Below, piece after piece: positions 1-10,184 of a DNA stretch of 64,000 nucleotides. Positions within the stretch are counted from its first letter, which is position 1. Every line of letters begins with the position of its first letter. Under the pieces are notes generated by a model. That model was not told the DNA's origin and did not search any database. It worked only from the letters and a program-made list of their open reading frames with translations. Source of the DNA: Tricholoma matsutake (taxonomy: Eukaryota; Basidiomycota; Agaricomycetes; Agaricales; Tricholomataceae); contig AP026544.2 of the NCBI GenBank assembly GCA_026075535.2, positions 11,036,001-11,100,000 of the forward strand, written 5' to 3'. Position numbers and translations under genes: made by a program.

Positions 1-3000
1 TCTACTTCTTGGTTCACCCATTCTGTCTCTCCATCGGTCTGGGGGTGGTATGCCATACTCATTGCTAGCTTGATTCCAAGCAATCTTCCTAGCTCCTGGA
101 ACAGCTGCGAGGCAAACTGTGGGTCTCTGTCAGAGATGATCTTGTCCGGGAGGCCAAATCGTTTGTAGACATTGTCTAGGTAGAGGGTGGCTGCTCCCAG
201 TGCATCTACAGTTTTCCTGCAAGGGATAGAAATTACCCCCTTTGTAAGCCCATGGTCTACCATGACCATGAGTGTATCATAACCATCGGACTCCAGTAGG
301 TCGGTTATGAAATCTGTCGTCACCATCGCAAATGGTCTTGTTGCTTCAGATTTGATCGGTTGCAGTGGGGGTGTCGTCGGGTGGGTATTGACCTTTATTT
401 GCTGGCATGTGGCACATCCAGTGACATAGTTCTTGATGCATGTCATCATTCCTGGCCACCAGTAGTCCCTCCTGATCATTTCGGTTGTCTGCCATTGTCC
501 CGGGTGTCTGCTGGTTACTCCTTTGTGGTATTTTTGCACCAGTTTCTTCCATAGATCTCCGTTGTCTGGGACGTAGCACCTGTCTTGGAAGAATAGAAGG
601 CCGTCTTCTATCTTCCAGTCTTCTAATGCTGACTTTATTGGTGGCATTCCCTTGGTCTTTAGCACCTCAATTGCGCTTTTCACCAGGTCATCTTTCATGA
701 TACTCCCTGCAAGTAAGTCATGCATTTCGGTGTCAATGAATTTCACAAATACTGTTTCTGGCAGCATCATGACGTCTTCATTATCGTTGTCTTCTTCCAG
801 TATGTGGTCCGCTCTCCATGATAACGCATCACTCTGTACCATCTGTGATCCAGGCACATGGACGATTTGCAAGTCAAATTCCGATAGGAATAAGCTCCAT
901 CTTGCCTGTTGTCTGTTCAGTTTCTGTGCCGTTTGGAAGTACGTCAAGTTCTTGTGATCCGACAGGATTACCACTGGGTGTTCTGAACCCATTAGATAGT
1001 GTCTCCAGGTTTCTAGCGATCGTATTATTGCTAGTAGCTCCCTGTCGTAAATCTCGTAGTTCCATTCCGTTGGTGTTAGTGCATGTGATATGTATCCACA
1101 TGGGTGCCAGTCCCCATTTGTGTCCCTTTGTCTCAGCACTCCTCCTGTTGCATGTTTTGAGGCGTCCAATTCAATCATGAATGGCTTTGTCAGGTCTGGC
1201 ATCAGCAGTACTGGGGCTTCTGCGAATTTCCTTTTCAGCATTTGAAAAGCCTGTTTGCATTCCGTTGTCCAGTTGAACACTTTGTTCTTCTTCGTCAGTT
1301 CATTAAGCGGCCTGCTTGTCTCCGCAAAATGTCCGATAAACTTCCTGTAGAAGTTTCCAAATCCCAGGAAAGATCTGACTGCCTTTACGTTTGTCGGGGT
1401 TGGCCAATCCTGTATACCTGCCAGTTTCATGTTGTCCATGGCAATTTCGTTGGGTCGGATGATCAGACCCAAGAATTCCACTTCGTGGACGTCGAATCTG
1501 CGTTTCTCTGGTTTCAGGTATAAGTCATTTTCTGCCAGTCTTTGCAGCACCCTCTTTGTCCTTTCCTGGTGTTCGTTCTGATCCTTGGAGAATATCAGGA
1601 TGTCGTCCATGTAAATCACGAGCCATCCTTCTCCAATCATGTCATGGAATATCTTGTTCATCATTGCCTGGAAGGTCGCCGGTGAGTTGCATAATCCAAA
1701 GAACATCACCGTTGGCTCAAACAGCCCCCTGTTCATTTTGAAGGCTGCTTTCCATTGATCTCCGTCCTTGATTCTGATGTTGTGATATCCCCATCGGATG
1801 TCCAATTTCGTAAACCATTTCGCTCCTCTTAGTTTGTCCAACAGGTCTCCTACCAGCAGCAGTGGGTAGGTGTTCTTGATCGTTCTGTTATTCAAGTACC
1901 TGTAATCTTGGCAGGGTTGTAGCACATCCGAGTCCTTCTTCGCAATGAAGAAGAATGGCGATGCCATGGGCAATTTCGATGGTTGGATGTATCCTTTCTG
2001 CAGGCTTTCATCAAGAAACTCATCGAGTTTCTTTTGTTCTGCCGGCAACAATGGGTAAACCCTGCAATCCTTTGCTACAAAGTCTGGCTTCAGTTCGATT
2101 GCGTGATCCCAGGGTCTTGATTCTGGGAATCGTTCCGATGCTTCCTTTTTGAATATCTGTCGGTACTCCTTGTATTGTTCAGGGAGTAGTTCATCTAGGG
2201 TCTTCTGTTCGGGGTCTCCTTCCTTCTTGTGTGTCAGGTGTTGAGAGACCGATGTCTTTGCCCTAATCCAGATATTTTGTCCATAAGCATATCACAGTGA
2301 TCCTTTTGCCTTCATGATCCAAGAGATTGTCTTTGTTGTCAGAGAATATCCATATCTTGGCTTGTCATACTTTTCTGTCAGCGGTGTCCGAGCTGGTTCG
2401 AATATTCCAATGATGGGTTCTCCTTGGATGTAGGCGACCATTAGGTCATTGTCTTCGATCATCTCTTCCGGTTGTTCCATTGCCTGTTCCATTGCCTGTT
2501 CCATTGCCTGTTCATGGTTTGCCTGTGCTGAGTTTTCCTTCTCAGTTTCTTCTTCATCTTGTGGCCCAATAGGCTCCGCATCTTGAACAGTCGTGATCAT
2601 GATCTCTTCATCGTCAATTTCTTCAATCGTCACTTTTCTTGTCTCGATGGTCATCTTGCTCCTTTTTGGTTCTTCGTGGAGGACTCCTCCTATCAGTTTT
2701 GCCTTGGCGACAACTCTTCAGCATTGCTCTCGGCGTTCTTCTTTTGCCAGTTCTTCTTTCTTGTTTTTCAGGGCTATCTTTTCCCTTGCTTTCGTGACTA
2801 TTCGGGCCAGTGCCAGTCATCCTTCTTCTTTTCTAGCGGCCAATTTCTCCAGCTCTCTGGTGGCCAGCTTTTTCCACTGTGCTCGTTCTTCCTCGGCAGC
2901 TTTCTTCTTGAGGGTGAGCTTCTCTTGATCTCTAGCAATGATGCCTCGGCACCATGCCTGTTGTTCTTCTTTTGTCATGTCTAAGGGGTTCTTCTTCTTT

Positions 3001-3533
3001 TTGGTTCCCTTCTGACGCCATGACAGGTGTTCATCGTCAGTTTTCTTGGTTTGTACCCTACCGATAAGGGTTCTCCCTCCCCCATGTGAGAATTCAGGGT
3101 GGGTCTTGTCATTCGTCCTGAATTGGAAGGTTCCAATTCTCCAGTCAATTACTGGATTGATTCTCCTGAGCCATGGCAAGCCCAAGATGACTGATTCCTT
3201 TCCCAGTCCTGCAATGAGGAAGGTTGTTGGGAAAGTTCTTCCATTGATCGTCAAGAGTCCCTTGGCATAGTGGGAAATCTCCCCTTTCTTGTTTGGGGTT
3301 CCATCCATGTTCTTGACCTTGATCACCTTCTCCAGGGGGTACAGTTCGAATCTGCCGTCCTCTGCAAATTCATGACTCATGAATATCCCTCCTGCTCCAG
3401 AGTCGAGTAGGGCTTTGGTTTCAATGGCTTTTCCTCTGCCTGTCCCTACCACTTTGACATCTAAACACATAGATTGATTTTTCAAAGTGGCTAGTAGTAC
3501 AGAGCAGACGGAAAGTTTGGTGGTACCTGGCAT
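1..3533 (-). pseudogene. Gypsy-1 pol polyprotein (protease, RT, RNase H, integrase), three in-frame stops
   Basis: One reading frame runs from the ATG at 3533 to the left edge. It holds an aspartic protease with ALLDSGAGG (about 3400-3420), a reverse transcriptase with YMDDILIFS at about 1590-1613, RNase H (about 880-1200), the integrase zinc-finger region (about 400-560) and the integrase core reaching PQTDGETEW near position 45. Three TGA codons interrupt the frame, at 2817-2819, 2718-2720 and 2292-2294; from 2291 to the edge I saw no stop. A 12-nt unit repeated three times near 2480-2515 gives an AMEQ repeat between protease and RT. Pol lies in the -1 frame relative to gag. The product would process Gag-Pol, copy the RNA and integrate the cDNA. 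Confidence 0.88.
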
Positions 3534-3550
3534 CGAGGCAGGCCACCCCT

Positions 3551-3561
3551 TTAAAAACCCT
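3551..3561 (-). other. Candidate -1 frameshift site at the Gypsy-1 gag stop
   Basis: On the minus strand the gag frame ends GGT TTT TAA and pol lies in the -1 frame. The -1 frame is open from a TGA nine bases before this run of five T residues down to the pol ATG at 3533. A Phe tRNA on TTT could re-pair one base back and read TTA AAG. Restart at the pol ATG 18 nt downstream is the alternative. Position and frame relation are seen; use of the site is inferred. Confidence 0.4.
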
Positions 3562-4669
3562 CATCTCTGATGGCAGCGACAGCAGTCGCTTTCTCTTCTC
3601 CATCGAGTTCGTTCAAGATTGCTCAGATCTTCGAGTAGGCTTCTTTGCCTTTGTTCTTTGGGAAAGGCCGGTCCTTGGTCCTTGTTTCCCCTTTCTTGTG
3701 TTCAGTTGCTCTGTGTCTGGGCTGGTGGCACACAAAGCACAACCCTTTCTTCATGTGTTCGATCCTCTCCTGGTAGGAGAGGCGGTTGATCTCGAGTGGG
3801 GTTTCCTTTGCCTTAGAGGCTGGGAGCTTCTTCATAAAAGTCTCTTGCAGCTTCCCTGCTATGGCCTTTGCTCTTCTCCACTGTCCATTGTACTTGGAGG
3901 TGGCATTGATCATTCCTTCCAAGGTCGTAGGGATCGTTTCCATGTTGAAAACTCTTTCGAGGAGCTTGGGGTTCAACCCATCCATAAAGAGTTCAATGAG
4001 GGCAGTGTCATCATTGATTCCTGCCTTCTCTCGCAGGATTCAGAACTGCACAATGTAGTCCTCCAGGTCCTGTCCCTGCTTCAATGTCTTCATCTTGGTT
4101 CTGGCCCTGCCAGCTTTGTTGATCAGCGTGAACGCTGTCTTGAGTGCCGATTCAAAGGCTGACCAAGTTCCTAGGTCCTCTCTTTCTGCCTATGTCTGTG
4201 CCCAGGGTGCAGCGGTTCCTCTGTTCATGAAGGACAATGCGAAGATGATTTTCTTCTCGTCAGTGTCGTAGATTCCATGGTTCACTCTCAAATAGAGTTT
4301 CACTTCTTGTAAGAACTTCGCAGTTCTAGTTCGGTCCCCTGTGAAGTTGGAGGGGGTTCGTATCCTGATCTCCTTGATTGATGCGGTCGGTTCGGTGGAC
4401 ATGTTGGCATTGTCGTTGGATAAGGAGAATGGGTCTCATTCTGGAGTTTCTTCTGTATCAAGGGATCTAAAGTCCTCTTCGTTGAGGTATCGGGGTTCTT
4501 TGTCACTGGTTCTCTTTGAGAACCACTTCTGTGCTGGTTCTGAGTATTGTACTAGTCGACCCTGGTATCTATACCATGGGGTTCTTCCTGATGATGATGT
4601 TCCGGTTGGAGGTCTGTCTGGGCTTTGTCTGAAAGACATTGTGTCTGCACCTAGGTAGGTGGACTTCAT
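3551..4669 (-). pseudogene. Gypsy-1 gag with zinc knuckle, four in-frame stops
   Basis: The frame starts at the ATG 4669-4667, four bases past the primer-binding site, and ends at TAA 3551-3553. The middle has a capsid-like region (SNFTGDRTRTAKFLQEVKLY and onward). The C-terminal part has a knuckle CFVCHQPRHRATEH, that is C-X2-C-X4-H-X4-H, with His at the usual last Cys. Internal stops are TGA 4436-4438, TAG 4190-4192, TGA 4040-4042 and TGA 3623-3625. The frame is kept throughout, so each stop is a substitution. Gag would form the virus-like particle and bind the RNA. Confidence 0.85.
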
Positions 4670-4672
4670 AGA

Positions 4673-4684
4673 TCAGCTTGACCT
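4673..4684 (-). promoter_or_regulatory. Gypsy-1 self-primer binding site
   Basis: Two bases after the LTR end (4687) the element reads AGGTCAAGCTGA. This is exactly complementary to TCAGCTTGACCT inside the same LTR (plus coordinates 4976-4987), about 30 bp downstream of the TATA box, where transcription should start. No tRNA-type TGG start is present. This is the arrangement known for Tf1/sushi elements, whose mRNA 5' end folds back to prime minus-strand DNA synthesis. Confidence 0.75.
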
Positions 4685-4730
4685 TTTGTTAAGACTATAG
4701 GTCTCAACTCAGCCTAGTCTTTGTATGTTG

Positions 4731-4937
4731 CAGTTGGAGGCTTTCCAACTGTATCAGTTCTTGCAGTAAGAGGCTTTCTTACTGTATCGGGTTCTGTTCG
4801 GGACTTGGTGCTTCCTAAGTCGATATGGCTATCCGTACTCAGAGGCTTTCTGAGTAGATCATCAGTTCATGTAGCACAGTTGGAGGCTTTCCAACTGTCG
4901 AGTTCAAGTTATCACAGCTAGGGGCTTCCTAAGCTGT
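4731..4937 (-). repeat. Stem-loop array with constant loop in the Gypsy-1 LTR
   Basis: Four 21-nt units have a perfect 7-bp stem around the same loop AGGCTTT (plus strand; AAAGCCT in the transcript): 4731-4751 stem CAGTTGG, 4764-4784 stem CAGTAAG, 4836-4856 stem TACTCAG, 4877-4897 stem CAGTTGG. Two imperfect relatives lie at 4802-4821 and 4914-4937. Loops are identical while the stems differ and stay self-complementary. The array falls in the transcribed leader between the predicted RNA start and the primer-binding site. Confidence 0.85.
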
Positions 4938-5011
4938 CGAGTGTTCTGGTTGAGTCTAAGACCGTTATTTGAATTAGGTCAAGCTGAGGAATACAGACAG
5001 TATTACTACAG

Positions 5012-5019
5012 CTTATATA
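5012..5019 (-). promoter_or_regulatory. TATA box of the Gypsy-1 LTR
   Basis: The element-sense sequence TATATAAG lies about 30 bp upstream of the self-primer segment at 4987-4976. The same box and spacing occur in the related LTR near 9690. Confidence 0.6.
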
Positions 5020-5337
5020 CGGTTCGAAGATATCTATTGTCCAATTGGAATGCAGGATCGTTATCAAGTATAAATAGAAAGAACAATAGAAAAGACAGGC
5101 CTCATGCCTTGCATGAGGTGTCCGATGTTACAGAGTGCTGCAGCGCAGCATGTCGATCATGAGTGTCTGACATCACGGACCTCATGTCAAAGGGCTGTCG
5201 TATTGCAGCATGCATGGGAGTGGGTTCAGGTGCATGGAGTCACCATGCATCAAAGCGTCTCCTGTTGGAAGTGAGTTGAATTGAACGAGAAAAATGAAGT
5301 GCCCAGTCTTGTGGGTCCAGATAACAAATCGTAACAC

Positions 5338-6934
5338 TTCACCCCATTCAAAGAAGGAGATAGAGTGTGGCTAGAAGCAAAGAACCTCAAGATGACACAT
5401 GCAATGAGGAAGCTCGCAGCAAAGAGAGAAGGACTGTGATAGGTTGTCTCCTCGGCTCAAAGGCCAATATGTCATTCTAACCACATTCTAATCACATTGG
5501 CTAACTCCTACAAGGTCCCAGACGCAGCACAACTCAGCCTATCAATTGCGATATCATATCGACTGTGTTGAAACATCACCAGCAACATTGATTGTACTGA
5601 GAAACCACATCACACAACCTTAGGACTACCTCGAAAACCCCTAAGACCCTTCTAAATGACCATCGAACATCCCTGATCAACTTTGAACAAACCGCGACTG
5701 CGATCGAACATTGTCAACCATCATCAAGCATCATCAATCAATATTGAGAGACTACGAGCAACATCAGGTGCCGCCTTCATTATCTAAATGGTGGAAGACC
5801 ATGCACCAGGAAGTACTCCAACTTGTGCTCAAACCTGCTGATAGTAGGTCAACCTCATTCCAACTCCCTATTGTGTACAGAACCTGCTGGACAAATTATT
5901 GCAAGACTTAGGGTGGTTTATACACAAAGGACAGTCTCTTTTAGTTCTTTCCCTTTATTACTCCTTCATCATATGATATATCTCTTTCTTGTTCGGATTC
6001 CAGTCTCCTTTTTGGCCTTGTGCCTTAACTCATATCTTTTGCCTCATGTTCTACACATGTTTCTTATACCATTTTAGGAAGTTTCTTTAAAACATATAAA
6101 ACTCTGTTATCTACTTGGAAATGACAAGAAATCATCTTCACCTATTGTCTTGTATTAAGTTCTAAGAATCAGATCTATCCTCTAAAACAATCTAAAACTT
6201 CTATGAGTTTTGTCGATTGACGAGAAACCTCTGTGACCATTGTCATCCTTGATCTTCCTACAATCCTCTGATTGTTAGCATTAGCAAACTTCCTAGCCAT
6301 CAGCTATAGTCTTTGTATACTATTGACCTACCAAAATGTCCCCAGAATTCACACATCGACCATCGACAATCAACATTGTTTGGCATTGATCTCATCAATT
6401 GTCCTTGATATCAATTGATACTTGATCAGACTGCGCCAAACACCTTTGGTTCCTATAGCACTACCTTCACAACTAGTACCAACTAGTTATCTACCCATAG
6501 GTTGGACCACAAACGTTTGGAACAACTCGCACCCTTCCTCTGACTTGTCGCAAATATCATTGGTTGCCTCATTGGCTGTTTTGGTGGTTTTCCTGGGTTG
6601 AGTATCATCACTGTTCACCATCGAGAAGGTCCTGAGCCCACTCTCCTACTGACTGAAGTTACCAGAAGAGTGGAAAATACACCTGGTATTCCATGCGGCA
6701 CTCCTTTCCCTGTATAGAGAAACCGAGACACATGGACCGAACTTCCCAGAACCACCACCTGATCTGATAGAAGGTGAACCAGAATATCAGGTGGAAGCAA
6801 TCATCAGACACAAGAAGAGAGGAAAGACCATGCACTTCCTAGTGGAGTGGGTTGGATACCCAACTTCAGAGAAATCATGGGAGCCTGAGGGAAACCTGAA
6901 ACATGCCAGAAGAATTCTAGGAGCATATAAATGA
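5338..6934 (+). pseudogene. Gypsy-2 integrase C-terminus with chromodomain, split by an insertion
   Basis: Residues FTPFKEGDRVWLEAKNLK at 5338 onward are the integrase GPF/Y-type C-terminal module. The reading stops at 5436 where a 1173-bp element is inserted and resumes at 6614. It ends in a chromodomain at about 6779-6934 (EVEAIIRHKK ... FLVEWVGYPTSEKSWEPEGN). In the resumed part one TGA at 6650-6652 interrupts the frame where an arginine is expected. Chromodomains of this kind bind modified histones and steer integration to heterochromatin. Confidence 0.85.
5437..6609 (+). mobile_element. 1.17 kb LTR-like element, copy 1, inserted in Gypsy-2 integrase
   Basis: The sequence begins TGATAGGTTG and ends GAGTATCATC, with short inverted ends TGATA/TATCA. 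It is flanked by ACTG at 5433-5436 and 6610-6613, and joining the flanks restores the integrase frame. A second copy lies at 28954-30141. No coding region was recognised, which fits a solo LTR or a non-autonomous element. The TSD reads as 4 bp here, or 5 bp (ACTGT) if one terminal T was lost. Confidence 0.75.
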
Positions 6935-9412
6935 CAGCGACAGCTGTAGAAGTGAAACCATGCTTGCAGGAATCAAAATCCTTGCCATTGTTGTTGGCAC
7001 GACCCTGGCTGTGGCCACAGCCCTGACCTTTGCATTCTGCCTTTATGCCATCTTCCGATGTGGTAGGGTGACGAGTCCTACTCATCAACCCCACCCTTTT
7101 CCTATTTTCTCTCCAGTCTTGATATCTTGCCTACAGAGGGACCTTTCAGTCCCTTTACTTGATTTGGATACAGTTCCTTCATGATTTGTGTCACTGATGT
7201 TCTTCATTATATTTTTACTTTCCAGATTACACAATTCTCCTCAATGAAGACACACCACCCATGTGATGCATCAGTCATGCATTTGCTCACATTTCCTGGC
7301 TTCCTTGGCCTCCACATCGACAGCACTGCACCTGTTCCAAAGGATCAGTACTGGCATCTTCATTTCATTTTCATTTACCTTTTATAGTTTTATTTTTGTA
7401 CCTTAATATTTCAACGATCCACAACGTCAAGTATCAACATATTCCAGCTGGCTAAAATCTGACTTGACGGGTCTAGCAACTGGATGGTAGGGTCAAGGGG
7501 TCTCGTTCAGGTGCTCTCCACACTTGCTGGGGGCACAGGTCGCGTCCCACAAATAGAAAGCCTCAACAATGGCTCTTCCCTGAGTCATTCCCAGTGGTGA
7601 AACCTTTAGATGAGAACTCGACTACATCCTTGACAGCAACCTCTTGTGCGGACATTTTATTTTTCATGGATGTTCCTATTAGTGTTTAAAGGTCCAGTCT
7701 GTAGGACTGAAAAAAAGACCAAAACTGAACTGAACTGGACCGATTAGGACCGGACCAGTGGTCTATTTATGGACCAGTCTTTTTCAGTCCAGTTGCTGGT
7801 ATTTTGTTTTGAAAAATATAGTAGGACCGATGAAAAACAGGTTAAAACAGGTTGCAACTGGTCTCTCATTTCAACGTGTGTTAGACCTTACTCCCACACA
7901 TATTTCCTTTATTTTCGGTCCCTGGATCATCAAAAACGGTCAAGAATTGGTTGAGATATGACCAAAAACATTTTTGTACAAGTATTTTGTTGTATCAGAA
8001 CAACTTTGATTGCATTGCTTATTACCTGAGCTATAATTTTTTTTGTACAGCTATATAGCATCATAAAAGTAACAACAGCACACCTAATCATCTGTACCAT
8101 GGGATTTTATTTATACAACTGCCTAAATGAGTGCAACTACAAACTACAAATTACAAACTACAAACTGCAACTTGAATGCATGTCCTTTTGGTTTTGGCCA
8201 TATCTCAGTCAAATCTTGATGGAATTGCTTAAATGTTGGATCAGTCTACATAGCATTACAATCTCTATCCATTAATATAATATATATGAGGTGATGGTCA
8301 TATTTGTTGAGATACATATGGGTTATTTGGCACAATAAATTTTACAACAAAAAACTGGTCCGAACCAGTCTTTTTTTGGTCCATGGACCAATTAGGACCG
8401 GTCCTAAAGGGTCCAGTTGCAGTCCTCCAATATCTAGGTCGGTCCTAGACCAGTTGCGGTTGCTGGTTGCAGTTGCCAGTTGCCCCATTTGGAAGTCAAA
8501 AACCGGACTGGACCGGACCTTTAAACACTAGTTCCCATCACCTTCCAAAATAGATACTTTGTTACCGATTCCTGGTTGTTTGGTCCTGTCAACGCAAGAG
8601 AACATGTGTGATCAGTGTTTGGCTCGTAGTTACCTTGCATTTGTATAAGGTGTCCTCCCACCTTCAAATGGAGCATCTCAGGCATTCCATCTTTTCTCCT
8701 CATCTTTGCACTCTCCTTACTAAGGTTTCCCTCTGTCTCTCAAGTTTCTGCACACCAAGGTGCAGATTTTAAGCTAAGTACCCAAGTCTTAAGCATATGG
8801 CCCCAAGGAGCCCACTTTTCTCTTACTTTCCCATTATACAAGATCTTATCATACCATCCTCAAGCCTGTGTTCATTGTGTGGTCGACGACCTGTGGTTCT
8901 GATGTGTGCATCATGTGACTCTGTTGATTGTGTTCATGTTTAGTTCTTCCCCTCTCATTTTATTGACCCCACAGCCTTCCTTCGCATAACAAAGTTATTT
9001 CTCCCCCATTGTCTTCCTTCTTTTGTATTCTTATTTTTCCACTCATCTGTGTGCCATGCTTACCTCTTTCTTTGCGACGTGTCAACCATCATCAATGAAC
9101 TCTCAGTAGACCATCTACCCTGCCACACTGACCACGGCCTGAACCCCCAATTACAGACATAGAATTCTCCATTCTATGACATGCCACAGAAAACCCCTCT
9201 CTCAACAACACCACTGCCTCACTGACACCACTGCCTGAGGCAGCACGAACCAGAAGAACCCGATCATGGTCCAAGTTCAGACACAAGTTATTCCTCCATT
9301 GCACCCCTTGACCCTGACCCATTCATTTATCCAGACCACATCTGATCAGGCCCTGGAGAAGGAACGAAGATATTATTTGAAATCAGCGACTTCAAGGATA
9401 GACAGAGGGTGA
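6935..9412 (+). repeat. Gypsy-2 3' region containing repeat X copy 1
   Basis: From about 7240 to 7670 and 8540 to 9130 the sequence matches X copies at 18745-19620 and 25570-26860 in the same orientation. The shared part includes a TATA-like TATAAGG before CTCCCACC (near 8645) and a GCACACCAAGGTGC stretch near 8750. This suggests an LTR with promoter. A 74-codon ORF at 6960-7184 starts with a strongly hydrophobic segment (AIVVGTTLAVATALTFAFCL), but no homologue was recognised and the other X copies do not keep it. 9092-9400 holds no convincing gene. Confidence 0.5.
7680..8530 (+). mobile_element. hAT-type MITE copy 1 (851 bp)
   Basis: Terminal inverted repeats read TAGTGTTTAAAGGTCC and its complement at the end. 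The flanks GTTCCTAT (7672-7679) and GTTCCCAT (8531-8538) are an 8-bp target duplication with one mismatch. Copies 2 and 3 are at 11590-12418 and 23074-23866. There is no transposase ORF. An ACAAACT-type heptamer array lies near 8140-8172. TIR start and 8-bp TSD are those of hAT elements; the family assignment is inferred. Confidence 0.9.
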
Positions 9413-10015
9413 TGTTACGATTTTGTTATTGTAACCCAGGAGGACCAGACGTATGCCAGCAAGGCTGGGTACTTTATTTTTCCTTTGCATTCGACTTGAC
9501 TCATTCTGATGGGAGACACTTCGACGCCTGGCTCCCACCATTTGACATGCTGCACCACAGCATCCCTTGACATTGGATCTGCAACATTGGATACCTCATG
9601 CTCAGCATGAGGCTTATTGTTCTATTGTTCTTTCTATTATTACTTGACAAGGATCTTGCATTCCGATTGGACAATAGACATCTCTGAAACTGTATATAAG
9701 CTCCAGTAATACTGCCTGTATTCCTTAGCTTGACCTAATTCAATCAATGGTCTAAGAACTCATCTGAACACTGGACAGCTCAAGAAATCCCTGACTGTGA
9801 TAACCTCAAACTCAACAGTTGGAAAGCCTCCAACTGTGATACATGAACAAATGGTCTACTCAGAAAGCCTCTGAGTATGGATAGCCATGATGACTTGAGG
9901 AAGTACCCAAGTGAAGGCAGGAAGCCTGATACACTAGGAAAGCCTCTTAGTGCAATACTGATACAGTTGGAAAGCCTCCAACTGTGACACATGACCCAAG
10001 ACTGATAGCCTTAAC
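9413..10015 (+). repeat. Gypsy-2 3' LTR (603 bp)
   Basis: Ends TGTTACGA ... CCTTAACA match the Gypsy-1 LTR. It has a TATA box near 9691, the primer-like segment TAGCTTGACCT near 9725 and stem-loops with loop AAAGCCT at 9816-9836 (stem CAGTTGG), 9857-9877 (TACTCAG), 9932-9952 (CACTAGG, one wobble pair) and 9964-9984 (CAGTTGG). The stem set only partly matches Gypsy-1. Confidence 0.82.
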
Positions 10016-10184
10016 AGTATCTTGCTTTGTGTACTGACAGTTCCAGTTTTGTATATAACCTCTGCAAACACATATGACATGACTAAAACATACCATATAT
10101 GGAAGGAGGGTCTTGAGGGCTGTGAAAAAAAAACAGACGTCATATGAAAAATTCCCATTCTGACACCCTCTTGCTGTTGATGGA

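Larger units (their letters stand above)
1..5336 (-). mobile_element. Gypsy-1: Ty3/gypsy retrotransposon, 5' LTR, gag and most of pol
   Basis: Read on the minus strand the order is LTR (5336-4687), self-primer binding site (4684-4673), gag (4669-3551), pol with protease, reverse transcriptase, RNase H and integrase (3533 to beyond position 1). The left end, with the integrase C-terminus and 3' LTR, lies outside the window. The LTR belongs to the same family as the LTR at 9413-10015 on the opposite strand. The right LTR edge cuts directly into an integrase of Gypsy-2, so Gypsy-1 inserted into Gypsy-2. No frameshift is needed inside gag or pol, only in-frame stops, so decay is by point mutation. 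The chromovirus assignment is inferred from the shared LTR family and layout because the Gypsy-1 chromodomain is out of view. Confidence 0.9.
4687..5336 (-). repeat. Gypsy-1 5' LTR (650 bp)
   Basis: The ends read TGTTACGATT ... CTTAACA on the minus strand. It contains a TATA box at 5012-5019 (GTATATAAGC in element sense), the predicted RNA start near 4987, and then an R-U5 part with six stem-loops. The homologous LTR at 9413-10015 shares the ends, TATA box, primer segment and stem-loop motif. The base 5337 begins foreign sequence, an integrase of Gypsy-2. Confidence 0.85.
5337..10015 (+). mobile_element. Gypsy-2: 3' part of a chromodomain gypsy element with nested insertions
   Basis: Reading starts inside an integrase directly at the right edge of the Gypsy-1 LTR and continues through the chromodomain (ends 6934), a 2.5 kb segment with repeat X and a MITE, a purine-rich stretch at 9401-9412 that fits a polypurine tract, and a 3' LTR (9413-10015). 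Its 5' part has been separated by Gypsy-1 and lies left of the window if it survives. Whether the 6935-9400 segment is native to this element or contains a further LTR-type insertion (repeat X) cannot be settled from one copy. Confidence 0.75.

Noticed and set aside
2292..2294. TGA read-through or selenocysteine recoding in Gypsy pol
   Set aside because: TGA stops occur at many unrelated positions across four elements and coincide with expected CGA codons. Decay explains them better than recoding.
2559..2984. Plus-strand ORFs of 111-141 codons
   Set aside because: Phe/Ser-rich shadow of the Glu/Lys-rich pol linker on the minus strand.
6960..7184. Envelope-like third ORF after the integrase of Gypsy-2
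   Set aside because: Only one hydrophobic segment in a 74-codon ORF, no signal peptide plus anchor pair, and not kept in the other X copies.
9092..9322. Minus-strand ORF of 76 codons before the Gypsy-2 LTR
   Set aside because: No domain, and the segment is part of repeat X and the element's 3' end on the plus strand.
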